A DNA stretch of 64,000 bases, from positions 105,226,021 through 105,290,020 of the forward strand of contig CM076991.1 of assembly GCA_039090855.1 (NCBI GenBank), written 5' to 3'. A model generated the notes under the pieces. That model saw only the letters and a list, made by a program, of their open reading frames with translations. It was not told where the DNA came from and made no database searches. The translations under genes and the position numbers were made by a program. The DNA comes from Macrothele yani (lineage: Eukaryota; Arthropoda; Arachnida; Araneae; Macrothelidae). This document shows, piece by piece, positions 1-11,983 of the stretch (its first letter is position 1; each line of letters begins with the position of its first letter).

Positions 1-410
1 AAAAACGCTATAAAACATGTTATATTTAAGTCGAAAGTAATAAAATGGAAATCCGTTAGAACGAATTTAACGTAACCACCGAAATATTTCATAATAACGA
101 AGTTTCGTAGGAATGAAATTTGATATTTTACTCAACCAATTTCAATCTGCATGCGCATATATTTAGAATATTTCCAATCAAAAAATTTTATCTAATATAT
201 TTTGCTGATTTCAGAGTAAAAAATAACCAAAACTTCACTTGTCAATGTTATGATCATATCTTTGTCTGCAGAAAACCTGTGATTTTTTCAGGAAGGCAAT
301 AGATGCAGGTGTTAAAAAAATTGTGCAAAGAATGCATAACAGAAAGCATATCTTTCGGAACGTTAATCTGTGATGTCACAAAACGGAAATGTTTTCCATA
401 ACCGAAAGTG

Positions 411-480
411 CTCTGTGTAGTAGAAGCCCCAGGCAGCACAGTAGTAGTAACTGTCTGTAGTAGAAGCCCAGGTAGCACAG
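411..480. repeat. Short tandem duplication
   Basis: A block containing GTAGTAGAAGCCC and GGCAGCACAG or GGTAGCACAG appears twice in a row about 45 bp apart. It lies immediately left of the hairpin repeat at 480-574. No coding role is seen. Confidence 0.6.
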
Positions 481-574
481 CCTTGAAATTTAACGTAGGC
501 CTAAGACTTGGCCACCGTTTACTATTCCTAAAAGACGGTAGCTCCGTCTTAGGCCTACGTTAAATTGCAAGGCT
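480..574. repeat. Small inverted repeat (hairpin, MITE-like)
   Basis: Two arms of about 27 bp, at 480-507 and 547-574, are near-perfect reverse complements. Each arm carries GCCTTG, AATTTAACG and TAGGCCTAAGAC. The loop is about 40 bp. Flanking CAGGTAG and CTACCTG extend the symmetry with a short bulge. No clear target duplication is visible, so the transposon origin is an inference. Confidence 0.6.
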
Positions 575-575
575 A

Positions 576-2338
576 CCTGAGAGGAATTATCGCTAATGCA
601 GACGATGTGTGGAAGAAGCATCACATATTTTTCGAAGAATCTAAAGGCCAGAAAATCCATTTTTACGTTCGGACGCCAATTTAGAACCCAAATTCGCATG
701 TGGCACTCCTCGAATCCAAATCCTTCTGCTCCGGAGCCGAATCCTTACCCAATTAAGCTACACCAGCAAGGGCTTATCACTCTTAGATTTTGTCTTGACT
801 TATAGTACGTCACAATTTCTTCAATGTGTATTTTTGACGAGAGTGTGATGAAAATTTCGTTAAAGAGGAATTTTCGTTACACCGGATTTCACTCAACTGT
901 ACATACTGTGGTCACTGTTCCAGTCTACTGACCGAAATTGTTCTTTCTTCTGTTATCTTAAGGTATCGTTTCTTTATCACAGCTATATTTCACTAAAAAA
1001 ATGTTATAGCTGTGTCGTACAAATAAACGAATCATCCCTATAGAACGAAGGCAACTGGGTGCCTGAAGCACTTTTTTACAGTATCTCTATTCATTTACTT
1101 ACAGAACCATCTATTATGGAATGTACTTGGGCCATGAGCTTCGGGTGAATACACGATAGTTTGATTCATGTTCCTCCTGTAAAATTTCCATGAGTTAATT
1201 CACTTAGGCGGCGTGGAGGATTTTTAACAATAATGTCAAAGGATTGGCGAGCAACCCTTCCTCCCATATCGGATCACTGGCTCATTTCGGTCAAAGGATT
1301 ACGCACAAAATAGGCGTTTGGGGGAAAGGGTAAGGGACCGAGTTTCAGTGCGAAGAACAGTCAATCTATTTCGGGTATGTACACGACCTTATGCTAATAT
1401 CATTTATTGATTAGAGAGTAGATGCATTCCCACTGCGCTTCGATTAGCCGTTGATGACTGTGTTAAGCATCACCTGTGACTCACGTGACAGATTGCTCAT
1501 TTCACCATGGAGATGTTCCCTCTCTTTTCCTCCCCCTCCCTCTCTCTCTCTCTCTCTCTCTCCTTTTTTGTCCTTTTAATCCATCTTCCACCCCTGTCAC
1601 TTAGCAAGTGAAGAGGAAGTTGTTTCCGGTAAAAAAAAAAAAAAAAAATCAACGGATTGGGGGGGACCGGGTCCTGAACTTTACAACAGATGGTTTTGAG
1701 CCAAAAACCTCATTTTAATTTTTTATACACCGCGAGCAATCCGTTTGCAGGTCGTTGATAGGATGCATGTCGAGAGAAGGTTGGTCTATGTCTTCTAGAT
1801 ATGCACCACTGAACAAGGGGGTTACTCTTGGACAACCCGCGCGTTTATCGCAGCGCAGGGAAGTGTTCTTCGGTTGTCCCCCAAATAATTGATGGATTAA
1901 AGAGGCTGCGTTTTCCCTAAGGAAAGGGTTCCGAAATACGGAAACGAGATGCAGAAAAACGGCGTCGAGAAATGAGCTTCCAAATATTGTCTTCTTGGTC
2001 AGGATTGGTAGCTTTTAGTGTTTAGCTTTCCGAAACTTAAAAAACGCTATTGTAGCTAAAAAAAAATCACGGGAAGTGGCTCATGAACTTAAAAAAATAT
2101 TGAGTCGGTGTATTTATTGTTTTAATTGATCCTCGTTAAGGCAGCCCATCTTATTTTTTTAAACAACAATCTAAACTTCTTAAGTGACACGCGAGTGTAT
2201 ACGATATTTAAGGACCATATATCGTTTTTTGTAATGTTTTGTTCCATTTTGTAGAGCAACATTTCGCTAAATTGGCTATGTATGCATGAGGCACTAAAAG
2301 CGAACTACTAATCATAACAGCAACGTTGTTGAGTCAGA
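576..2338. other. No gene recognised; AT-rich unique DNA
   Basis: All frames are broken by frequent stops. The stretch holds a short (CT)n tract near 1543-1562 and an A-run near 1631-1648. I see no transposon protein motif, tRNA or long repeat. Confidence 0.5.
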
Positions 2339-2624
2339 CCTACCGTTGCCTCTCAATTTCCTTTTGAATAGCTTTAAGCTTTCTTCTCTCAGTAGCCTCG
2401 AGGACTAAAGAAGAAGAATCACCATCCTCTCCCTCCGTTGTTTCGGAACAAATGGTCTCGCTATTTATGAAAGGTATCTGTAATGCGTACATCCTCAAAA
2501 CTATTGCACTCTTTCTTCCTCCGAGGTAACAGCTGACGTCAGAACTTTTCGTGAGGAAAACCACTTTTACGGAAGCAAGGAAAAGAGCAAAATACATAGA
2601 GGGGAAACTGACGAAAAGAAACAT
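2339..2624 (-). CDS. Candidate coding exon (weak)
   Basis: An open frame of 94 codons on the minus strand ends in a hydrophilic, charged stretch containing TEGEDGDSSS and KAIQKEIERQR. It runs into CAACG|GTAGGT, a plausible splice donor at about 2339. Within the frame, GCATTACAG (near 2480) could act as an acceptor, making the likely exon about 2340-2480. The acidic and basic low-complexity composition resembles real protein more than the random ORFs nearby. I do not recognise the product. The upstream hydrophobic part may simply be intron. No neighbouring exon could be identified, so this may be chance. Confidence 0.22.
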
Positions 2625-3739
2625 CGTATTGATTGCTCTTCCTGTTGTTGTTGTTCCTTCTGTGGCCCCTTAGTAAGCGTGATATTACAGCAATGCATCA
2701 GGGATGCTCGTAATAAGGCAATATCTCACGATGTAAACATTCGTGTACGCAGTCCATAAACAATAAGCAATTTCAGCCAAGACCAAACGAGACAATAAAA
2801 TTCTTGTTTGAAACGCATTCGGTTTTAAAAGGAACAATGCGGCTGTTTCTTTTTTACTCCTCTTTGTAGGAAAGCCATCCCTGAATCCGCATATTTAAGG
2901 ATAATGTTATGCTGAGCAATTGAGAACCAGGGGACCTTCGCGCTTCGACATTTGCATAATGGCGTCGTATTTATTATCCTCGGAGCAGTCGCATTAGTTT
3001 GCTTATCAACTGAAAGTAAGATATATCATTGTTTTTATTTATATTTCAAGAGATGGGAAAGATATATATATATATATGGATGGATGGATGTGTATGTTTT
3101 TATGTTTTTCCTATGCTACATCAATAAGTCTAGAAATTTCACAAATGATTGTATTTTTTTCTTTTGCCCAGCCTCGATTTTGAAGAGCAAATATTTACGA
3201 AGGGAAAATATCTAACTCTTGCATAAAAAATTATTACCGTGCCATCCAAATGTAATATGGCGAACGGTAGAAATCATGAGAGAAATTCTCCAAATGCATC
3301 GGAGTCCTTGCGTGTGGATCTCTCTCTCTCTCTCTCTGTCTAACAGAGAGATCTTCAACCTGTATTCTTCGAGCTATTTGTGCCTCCCAGAGCTCCGTTA
3401 GTGGCTCACGAGACTTTTTACATATGAATTTTGAAATGGAAAAAAAAAAGTTCTCTCATTTTATTTTTTAGTAGTTTTCATTTTACATTAATTTAGATTT
3501 CCCTTTGCGTAACAGATTTCTGTATTGTTTCACGTATATGCCCCATACTTAAGCGTAATTATTTTACTGGGGTCGAATGAAAGTAGTGGCAGCATGGCAA
3601 ACGCAGACGATTGCGGCGCACCCTGGTGATAACACAATCCAGTATAAGAAAGCATTTCGAGTGCAGGACGTCACTTGAGTGTTTGTGTGGAACAAAGGAG
3701 GTATCTTACGGAGCATGTAAAGTGTAACTAACGTGTGAA
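2625..3739. other. No gene recognised
   Basis: AT-rich DNA with a (TA)n and (GGAT)n patch near 3063-3090 and a (CT)n tract near 3319-3338. A short hydrophobic frame near 2950-3020 has no in-frame ATG. Confidence 0.5.
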
Positions 3740-4135
3740 GGCGGCCTAAAGTGTGTTTACGAAGTTGGAACAACGCTGGATAAAAGTTGAGGTTGCACAT
3801 GGTGGCAACGCAATGGAATGTTGGTTAGGTCCAAAAGATGCTTGTGGGGATGAAACGCTACATTATCGTACCCCGGCAAAAGCACAAGTTTTGGGAAACT
3901 GCTGGCCACCAGCTGGCAGTGATGGGTCAATGCTGGCTGAAATCTGTCACTCACGGTAAGGTAGCGATTGTGGCAGCGCCATCAGTTGGCGGCCATTAAT
4001 GGCCCTGCAGCATCGCCATGAATTACGGGTCTCCAAGCAAGCTCCACGAGTGGCCCGTAGCTGGCAACCGAAGCAGCCCCAATACGAGATGGAAGCAGCG
4101 GGGCTGTATGCGCAGAAGCAATACGTGCACAGTCT
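3740..4135 (+). pseudogene. Mariner-like transposase N-terminal relic
   Basis: A translated stretch from about 3750 reads FTKLEQRWIKVEV, then ECWLGPKDACGDETLHYR. This pattern (LEQR-x-IK-EV, then ACGD-x-x-L-YRT) is the N-terminal helix-turn-helix region of a Tc1/mariner-superfamily transposase subgroup. Frame is lost after about 3955 and no catalytic DDD/E motifs can be followed. The remainder to 4135 has no recognisable domain. I see no convincing terminal inverted repeats. This is an old fragment, and assignment below superfamily level is uncertain. Confidence 0.45.
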
Positions 4136-4208
4136 CTCGTGGTACTAGTTAGTTGAAGATGACGCCATCGTGTTATTTTAGTGGATGTTAAGAGAGAAAA
4201 AATCCATT

Positions 4209-4626
4209 CTTATTAGTTTTCCAACATTACGATAATTTAGTGTTTTTCCGGGACTTTTGTTTGAAGCGGTTTAGTGTAATTTCCGTTTGAAGCGGTTTAG
4301 TGTAATTTGAAGCGCTTTTAAAGTAATTACCCATTGAAATGCCTCGTTCACGAAAATTAGCTTCGGAGGAAAATTATATGAATAATTAATGAACTCTAAG
4401 AAATTGTCAGTTATTCTCATGCATTTATAGAAACTCATTTCGTAGCAAATTCCTGCCCTAACACACGAAGAATCAAGAATACAAACAGTCATGAAACACA
4501 CCCACTCCATTCCCGCGAATAACAAGAAATAATTTCCGTATAATCTTTCGTTGAAATACACTAAACCGTTTAAAATAAAAGTCCCGGAAAGACATTAAAT
4601 AATCGTAATGTTGGAGAAAAAATAAG
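4209..4626. mobile_element. 418-bp MITE with about 68-bp terminal inverted repeats
   Basis: The left arm (4209-4277) and right arm (4559-4626) are about 80% reverse complementary. Both carry CCAACATTACGAT or its complement and the core CCGGGACTTTT. The interior of about 280 bp has no coding potential. Just inside the left arm a 26-bp piece containing TTTGAAGCGGTTTAGTG is duplicated in tandem. The host superfamily and the target duplication could not be fixed. The structure fits a non-autonomous DNA transposon. Confidence 0.7.
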
Positions 4627-5140
4627 ATTTATACGCATACAAAATGGGTATTTTCATTACAAAATGATCAAGTATTCAAGTATTTGAAAAAAAAAAAAAA
4701 GCAACACTATGTGAATATAATGTACTCCTCTATGGGTTGAATTCACACGACTGAAGGAATTCGCTGCTGAAAATAACCGGAAGTAAAATAAAATTTCTCT
4801 CCTATTTAGAACAAATGTAGCTTCGGACCATGAAAAAAAAAAAAAAGGTGTAACGTTGAAAATGGAACAGAATATGATATGAACGGGTAAATATATTAAT
4901 TAAACAATCGCCTTTCAAGACCACAAGGACAACACATAACTTTGGAAAACGTCTTTAAGTTGGTACACTCGTTGAAAGTGAGTGAAGTCCCCTTAAAGCA
5001 AATAAAAAAATCGTTACGTTGAAAAAATAAATTTATGAATTATATGAAACAGAAATTCATGAAAGATAACTCGCAATATTGTAAAATGAAAAAGAGAACC
5101 CTTCGTTTCACATCGCGCAGGAAAGAGGCTCATCTGCAAG
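4627..5140. other. No gene recognised
   Basis: AT-rich DNA with A-runs near 4687-4700 and 4831-4846. No protein motif or long repeat was seen. Confidence 0.5.
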
Positions 5141-5144
5141 CAAA

Positions 5145-5480
5145 TGCTTGCAGGTGGTAACCTAGTGTAATGGCTAAAGCGTGCGCTTCGCAAGCAAGCT
5201 GTATTAGGTTCCATGCTACCCGGATCCACCGGGCGTTTTTCCGAACCTGTTGAGGAAATTCACCCAGCGCCGTGGTGTCATGCAGAAATTTCTTTGGGAA
5301 AGAAAGAGGAGTTGTGCCTTCCAGAAATGGCGGACAAAATTCGGCAAGCCACCAGTTACGTCACATGATTGCTGGCTACCACTGACGGACCACACCAGGC
5401 TAGCCATCATTTATGGCACCTGCTTGTCGGACTGCTTAAGAGCCACGTGTCGCAGCCACGGCACAGTGGCTTACCGGAAA
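5145..5480 (+). repeat. tRNA-derived SINE (degenerate)
   Basis: From about 5163 the sequence AGTGTAATGGCTAAAGCG resembles an RNA polymerase III box A. AGGTTCCATGC follows at box-B distance, giving a tRNA-like head with a non-tRNA body after it. The C-run and T-run near 5490-5513 may mark the old tail. The promoter match is imperfect, so this is a moderate call. Confidence 0.42.
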
Positions 5481-5514
5481 GGCTCAAGCCCCCCCCCCCC
5501 CGAATTTTTTTTTT

Positions 5515-6825
5515 TTCGAGACCCTTTTCCGAAAATTTATTAGCTTTCAATTACTCAAAATTTTTATTTTCGTATTATTAACTAGGCTTTCTGGGTGTTT
5601 TAATAAATCAAATTCTTTGGAACCTGCTGAGTATTTTTCGTAAAATCAAAATTATTTCACTTTATTGCGTGAAACAAAAATGTGTACGTTGTAATTAAAA
5701 TGATTGCCCTGGATTTTATACCGATACAAATTACTACGAAATAGTTACGTCGAAGTTAATCATATTATGCAAAGCATTTTATTTTAGAGAACTAAGACCA
5801 ACTTTTTGAAATGCCTCACGATTGCACACACAAAGCATACACATACAACTGCCGTGCGGCAGTATCTAATGACTTTTCCGATTTATACGAAATGTCACAA
5901 CATAAGTAAGAAAATAACTAAGTAACGAATAAGAATTGTATCACAAAAAACGTGAATCTACTTAAATTTTTTTACTCTGGAATATAAAAAACGTGCTTAA
6001 CATAATGCCACAATATTTTGCACACAGTAAAAAAAAATCATTTGACTGTCATAAAAAAAAAAATAACACTGTTTTCTGATTTTTCTCTCCCACGAAGAAC
6101 ACCTTTTAGTTCATTATATTTCGAAGGATGCGTAGATATGTGCAAACAACTGTGCACATTATATTCATTGGTATAAAAATCCCGCTCACTGAACTGATAT
6201 TTCTTTCACACTTTTTTGTTAACATACAGGCATAGAAACTGTTGCGAGGCCTGTGTAAAGGGGCCTCAAGTTATCCTAAATAGCTGCTTTTCCCTCAACC
6301 GGTTTTTACGAACTAAAGCAACGGAAGGGATTTCTGAGGATTTTACGTATTTACTGAAAAAAAAATGCTTTTCGTCTTAATACTTCATTCAAAGCTGCCT
6401 TAATTCTTGGTTATTTCTTTAACCAGTTTCATACGAAAATTCCGCAAAAATTTTGTAAAATCTTTTTGCTCGGGTTAGGGGCGATTTTAACAATGAGCCC
6501 CCACCCCCAGCCCTCACTGCGGGGGCTATCAGTAAGCCTCTGCCACTGCCTGTGATGGATAACTGATGACCCTGTTCTTGCATACGACAACTGATGGCGG
6601 TTTCAGCTGTTCGCCTGCTGCTGGCCCGAACTGCTGGTTCATGTGGTGGCAGCCGGGACGTTTTTATTGACGTTTGCGTAGCGGCAACATAGCGATGGGC
6701 CACTGTTGGCTGCCAGCGCTGGCCCAGCAAAGAAGGCTTTTCTCAGCGGTTGATAACAACCAGCAGATAATGAACGATCGGAACGCTCGCACATCCCACG
6801 GGAGAAGGTGCAGCTCGTGCGATCT
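5515..6825. other. No gene recognised
   Basis: AT-rich to about 6410, then a GC-richer stretch leading into the satellite array. Frames are short and no transposon motif was found. Confidence 0.5.
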
Positions 6826-8045
6826 TTGCTTGATCGTGACAGGCACTGGACCACGCGCCAATTGGCAAGAATCCTTACTTGATTGTGACAGGCATCTGGA
6901 CCATGCGCCAATTGGCTACAATCTGTACTTAATTGTGATAGGCACTCGACCACGCGCGAATTGGCAACAATCCTTACTTGATCGTGATAGGCACTGGACC
7001 ATGCACCAATTGGCTACAATCTTTACTTGATTGTTATAGGCACTAAACCACGCGCGAATTGGTAACTATCCTTACTTGATCGTGACAGGCACTGGACCAC
7101 GCGCCAGTTGGCAAGAATCCTTACTAGATTGTGACAGGCATCTGGACCATGCGCCAATTGGCCACAATCTTTACTTGATTGTGATAGGCACTGGACCATG
7201 CACCAATTGACTACAATCTTTACTTGATTGTTATAGGCACTAAACCACGCGCGAATTGGTAACTATCCTTACTTGATCGTGACAGGCACTGGACCACGCG
7301 CCAATTGGCAACAATGTTTACTTGATTGTGATAGGCACTGGATCACGCGCCAGTTGGCAAGAATCCTTACTAGATTGTGACAGGCATCTGGACCATGCGC
7401 CAATTGGCCACAATCTTTACTTGATTGTGATAGGCACTGGACCATGCACCAATTGGCTACAATCTTTACTTGATTGTTATAGGCACTAAACCACGCGCGA
7501 ATTGGTAACTATCCTTACTTGATTGTGATAAGCACTGGACCATGCGCAAGTTGGCAACAGTCCTTACTTGATTATGACAGCCACTGCACCACGCGCCAAT
7601 TGGCTACAATCTTTACTTGATTGTGATAGGCACTGGACCACGCGCCAATTGGCTACAATCTTTACTTGATTGTGATTGGCACTGGACCATGCGCCAATTG
7701 GCTATAATCTTTACTCAATTGTGATAGGCACTCGACCACGCGCAAATTGGCAACAATCCTAACTTGATCGTGACAGGCACTGGACCATGCGCCAATTGGT
7801 TACAATCTTTACTCAATTGTCATAGTCACTGGACCAAGCGCCAATTGGCAACATTTTTTACTTGATTGCGGTAGGCACTGGAAAATGCGTCAGTTGGCAA
7901 CAATCTTTACTTGATTGTGATAGGCACTGTAAAATGCGCCAATTGCCAACAATCCTTACTTGATTGTAACAGGCGCTGGACCATGCTTCAATTGGCAACA
8001 ATCTTTACTTGATTGTGATAGCACAAGATCACGCCCCAATTGGCA
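6826..8045. repeat. 49-bp tandem satellite array, about 25 copies
   Basis: The unit is about 49 bp and contains GGCACTGGACCACGCGCC, the palindrome GCCAATTGGC, then ACAATC-TTACTTGATTG. Copies differ by point changes and 1-bp indels. A higher-order pattern exists: a run of five units beginning near 7101 recurs near 7347, about 246 bp later. The 49-bp period is not a multiple of three and no long frame is conserved, so a coding role is unlikely. Confidence 0.92.
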
Positions 8046-8409
8046 AATGAAGTTGGAATCGGTGTTTTTACCTTGCGCCACGTTTTGCAAGATGTCCTTG
8101 CCATTCGAAAAATCACAGCAAAGTGGGTTCCTGTTATCTCACCGAAGTGCAACAGTGGCACAGATACGCTGTAGCAAAAGTACATCTGGACAGATATCAT
8201 ATGAGAGTGATGCATTTGTACGTCGAATTTTCGCTGCTTCATTGACAGTTTGACTCACAAGTCCCAAACGCTGTAGAGGTAAGTCAGAAAAATATTTAGC
8301 GAAAGGAAACCAAATTTACGTAAGAACACAGGCACTCGAGAGAATTCAGTTTTTCGTAAAACTTAGTTTGAAAGAGGAAACAGGAGTGCAGTAGAAAATT
8401 ATGAAAACA

Positions 8410-8487
8410 CAAGTTTATCCGTGACGAAATCGAGCCACCTCACTCCGAAGTAAGTTGCTCTCCCAACTAAGCTACACGGACAGAATG
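8410..8487 (-). repeat. tRNA-derived SINE head, cut by a Tc1 insertion
   Basis: On the minus strand TAGCTTAGTTGGGAGAGC (box A) is followed by GGCTCGATTTC (box B) with a tRNA-like spacing. Tc1-A copy 1 begins directly at the 5' edge (TA at 8488-8489). The sequence after the transposon (9700 onward) would be the upstream part. Confidence 0.6.
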
Positions 8488-8489
8488 TA

Positions 8490-9699
8490 CACTGAAGAGC
8501 AATTGAATTAGAGATACCTGTCTAGTAACGTGTAGCACCACCTTTCACCTTGATGACGGCGGCGATTCGTCTCGGCATGGACTCGACAAGACACCGGAAG
8601 CGTTGGGAAGCCATGCGAATCCACGACCCCTAAACGAGCTCCCACAGTTCACGAAGATTTGATGGAGGGGCGGTCAGAGCCTCGAACATCTCTCTCGATG
8701 GCATCCCAGATGTGCTCGATGGGATTGAGGTCAGGTGATCTAGCTGGCCAAGGAAGCGAGGTCACGCTGGTGGAGTGTCCATCCAACCATTCGGATATAA
8801 TTCGGGAGCTGCATTGTCTTGTTGCAGGATGAGGTCCGCAGTGGGATGTTGAAGACGCACAAATGGGAGCAAATGGTCGTCCAGAATATCCCGGTAACGT
8901 TGACCTGTGAGGGACGATGTCACACGTACCAGGGATCCCATTTCAGTCCACGCAAACAGTTCCCAGAAGAAAATGCCACCCCCACCAGCTTGAAGAGTAC
9001 CCTGCTGGCAAGTAGGATCCATCGCTTCATGTGGTTTGCGCCGTACTCGTATCCTGCCATCCGCATGTACCAACCTGAATCTCGACTCATCAGTCCAGGC
9101 AACATTTTTCAACATGTCTAGGGTCCAGTGGCGATGTTCCCGCGCTCATGCTGATCTTTGTACCCGGTGATGTGCGGTCAGCAGAGGTACTCTCGTGGGA
9201 CGATGGCTTCTGTACCCCATAGCGAGGAGATGGTTCTGGATGGTGTGGCTACTGACACTTTTTGTGCACCAGCGTCAAATTGCCGAGTGATTTCTTGCAC
9301 TGTGGCCCGTCTATCCGCTGTTACAATGCGAGCTAGCCGACGATGACCCCGCTCATTCCCACGCTGTTGTCCACGGCAGTTGGCCTTTGCAGGGATGGTT
9401 TTACCGGATTTGATGTACTCACGGTGCACCCGTGACACAGTGGCTCGTGAAAATCCCAGTGCCTCCACGATTTCCGAGATGGTGTGACCCATTCGTCGGG
9501 CCCCGACAATTTGCCCACGATTAAATGCGCTTAGATCATTCGTCTTACCCATACTGCGTACGACTCTTACTGATTCCCGTTGCATCACTCCTTATATTGT
9601 CGGATCGCTGCATACGTCATGTCGTTTCCGTTCACAGGGCCGCCCACAGCGCTACATTTGCATAACGCTAGCTGTCTCTAATTCAATTGCTCTTCAGTG
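8490..9699 (-). mobile_element. Tc1-like element, family Tc1-A, copy 1
   Basis: The element is 1210 bp and flanked by TA at 8488-8489 and 9700-9701. Terminal inverted repeats of at least 26 bp start CACTGAAGAGCAATTGAA and are matched at the right end. The size and TA duplication are typical of Tc1. It carries one transposase gene on the minus strand, which is broken. A second copy of the same family lies at 43598-44799. Confidence 0.95.
8523..9588 (-). pseudogene. Tc1-like (DD34E) transposase, decayed
   Basis: The N-terminal half reads SAFNRGQIVGARRMG and ALGFSRATVSRVHREY, which is the paired-like HTH DNA-binding region. The catalytic core resumes near 9105 with AWTDESRF (first Asp), then LILQQDNA near 8830 (second Asp). 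SPDLNPIEHIWD-like coding follows near 8700-8740 (Glu). The C-terminus is recognisable as PRRIAAVIKVKGG and a stop at 8523. At least two frameshifts separate these blocks, one near 9190 and one near 8790. Transposition would need a transposase supplied in trans. The family is clear and the inactivity is visible in the sequence. Confidence 0.9.
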
Positions 9700-9701
9700 T
9701 A

Positions 9702-11115
9702 TAGCTGCATATTTGTCGTCTTGACACGTGCTTTACCTCTGTAGTACGTCACAGAATAAACAGTGAAAAATTGTTTCTGCGATAAAGCAAAATACTGTCA
9801 AGAGGTTTAATCCAAGATCGCTATGATCAAATATTTTTACTTTTCCTAATCATACCTCGTATGCATGAAAAAGTAGAAATAGGAAACAGAAAGGAAGAGC
9901 GCCAGCCACTGATCTTCATTGAGACTGACGCAATAGTAACGGAGCAAAAAACGAATATTCAAATAAGCGCAATTAGTAGGCGTAGCAATGAAGCGGTTGC
10001 AGGCACTGAAATGTTAGCATGCTGAAATACAGATGCTACGTCTGAGAGATGTGAAAATCACCATGCATCAAGGCACCGCAAATGAGCCAAACACCAGTTA
10101 CTAGATTTTTTTTTTTTTTTTTTTTTTTTTTTGCATTTTGCGTATTGTTATGCTCAAGCTGGAGAATGAAGTGCAAAGTTAACGACAACCAAGTTTGGAT
10201 GGGAGGAAAACTAAAATAAAAAAAAAAGAAGTTATTTCGCCATTAGTATTTCCTGTAGGCATTCGTTCCCCCTTTTTACTGCACATAAATTGCAGTATTT
10301 CGTTGAAACCTTGCTCTTTCTGCTCGTATCCTAAAATCGTAATCGTCACTAAGTCGTTACAGCAACCAGGCCTCATTGACGCTGGCTAAACCGAACTTCA
10401 GTTGCTAGCGAGGGTGTCATGTGCACGAGAGTTATCCAATTTATTTGACATTGCCAGCCATTTGGAGTCACGCAGACTCGTGATGAATGGAATGTTTCCG
10501 AGTTTTTCTCCTTTTCATGCTAATGGCGACGCCACCGAAGGCACAAATCATTTGCTGCGGGCAGAAAATAGCCCTCTGCAAGCACCACAGGCTAAATGCG
10601 GATCTGCCTGGCCGGTAAAGTAAGCAGAAAGTACTGCCCGTACTTAATCGATCCCTTCTGCACTCAGTCGTCCTTCCCTCCCGCCTTTCTAGCCATCAAT
10701 TAATATTCCTCCTTCTGATCTTGACAATCTCCAATTGAATCCGTCCGTGAGTAAACAGGAAAATATGGCAGTTCGCAGAGAAACGCGAGGAAAGTCGTGA
10801 TTTCGGTCTTTCCTTGCATTGCTTTCTTTGAACGGAAATTATTTGAAAATATGTATTGGAAAACTCGTTTGACTTTCTTCTTCAAAAAATATTAAATTTT
10901 ATGGGCTTTTCGTAAGGGAATTTTGTAACTTGACGAAAATTCCCATCTAAATGCATGGCATGATTTTCAGTTTGTGCAAATAGGGTTATTCCAAAAAAAA
11001 AAAAAAAAAAAAAATGTGTGGAAACTGCCGGCGCTGTATTCCAGCACTTCTTCGATCAGGCCCAATCCTTGCTATTCGTTTTTAGAACTAGCTGCGAATT
11101 CCTCTCCATAATGGA
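9702..11115. other. No gene recognised; poly-T tract
   Basis: A T-run of about 25 near 10108-10132 and an A-run of about 22 near 10993-11014 are the only marked features. Open frames here are short and have no known motif. Confidence 0.5.
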
Positions 11116-11117
11116 GG

Positions 11118-11357
11118 TCTGCACGGGCCTAATTTGGTTAGCCCAAGCCCGTTCGTTTAAGGCCCAGCCCATTTCAAATATTAGACTCTCGGCCCTGCCC
11201 GTAATGTGCTATTTGGTATTATTTTGTCTTTCAGTTGTATTTTATTAAAATGTGAAAATTAAATAATGAAATGAGATATTATTGAAAATATTTACTTAAA
11301 TGTAAGACCAAAAATATTAACTGAACTTCGACAATTATCGAAAAATATAACCTTTAA

Positions 11358-11388
<31 letters not shown>

Positions 11389-11965
11389 GACTAAGCGCGT
11401 TCAGAATCTCCCTTCTTTTGACCTAGTAAGCAGAAATTATACAAAAGTCAAAACCTATACAGATTAGGGATAGGATAAAAATTCTGTGTCATCCCACTCT
11501 CTCATACAAACACACGCATACGCACCCCACCCTACTACGGCCTCCCTCGTCCCCCACTCCACAGAACACACATACTCGCTCAGGATCGAAATATTTTTTT
11601 TGTCCACAAGCCCCAAAGTGGTTTTACCATCTTAATACCTACAGACGGTAATAACACTAAGTGCCTCTCCTCGCCTCTGTGATTTCGCCCTAGGCTATGT
11701 CACTGAAGTAAATAAAGCCAGCAAAACAGTTAAACACACCAGGAAATCGGGGGAACACGCCTTTTTTCTTTCTTTACCATTGCGATAAAAAGAATGGGTC
11801 GACTTGGCCCGGACCGGAGGAGGGTGTTTGGGGAAAAGCCCGTCCCGTTGCTTTGTTCTCTAAACTAAAAAAAGGCCCGACCAGATCCGCTGGCCGAGCC
11901 GGGAACGGGTTTGGTATTATCGGGCGGGTTTCCAAATTGAACCCGGCGTAATATTGGGAACCAAG
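11118..11965. mobile_element. Possible hAT-like relic with GC-rich inverted ends
   Basis: The left edge has GCACGGGCCTAATTTGG and AAGCCCGTTCG. The right edge, read in reverse complement, has CCGGGTTCAATTTGG and AAACCCGCCCG. These look like degenerate terminal inverted repeats around an AT-rich interior with a (GA)n tract at about 11358-11382. No transposase is visible and no target duplication could be fixed, so hAT is only a guess from the style of the ends. Confidence 0.33.
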
Positions 11966-11983
11966 GGGTTGTCGATTGGATTG

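Noticed and set aside
2952..3020. Signal-peptide-like stretch VVFIILGAVALVCLSTES before a donor-like GTAAGA
   Set aside because: There is no in-frame ATG upstream before a stop, and the ATG nearby is in another frame.
6674..7030. 118-codon open frame over the start of the satellite
   Set aside because: It runs into the 49-bp array, whose period shifts frame, and has no conserved protein motif.
8819..9121. Plus-strand frames over the Tc1-A copies
   Set aside because: They are shadows of the minus-strand transposase, which shows the real motifs.
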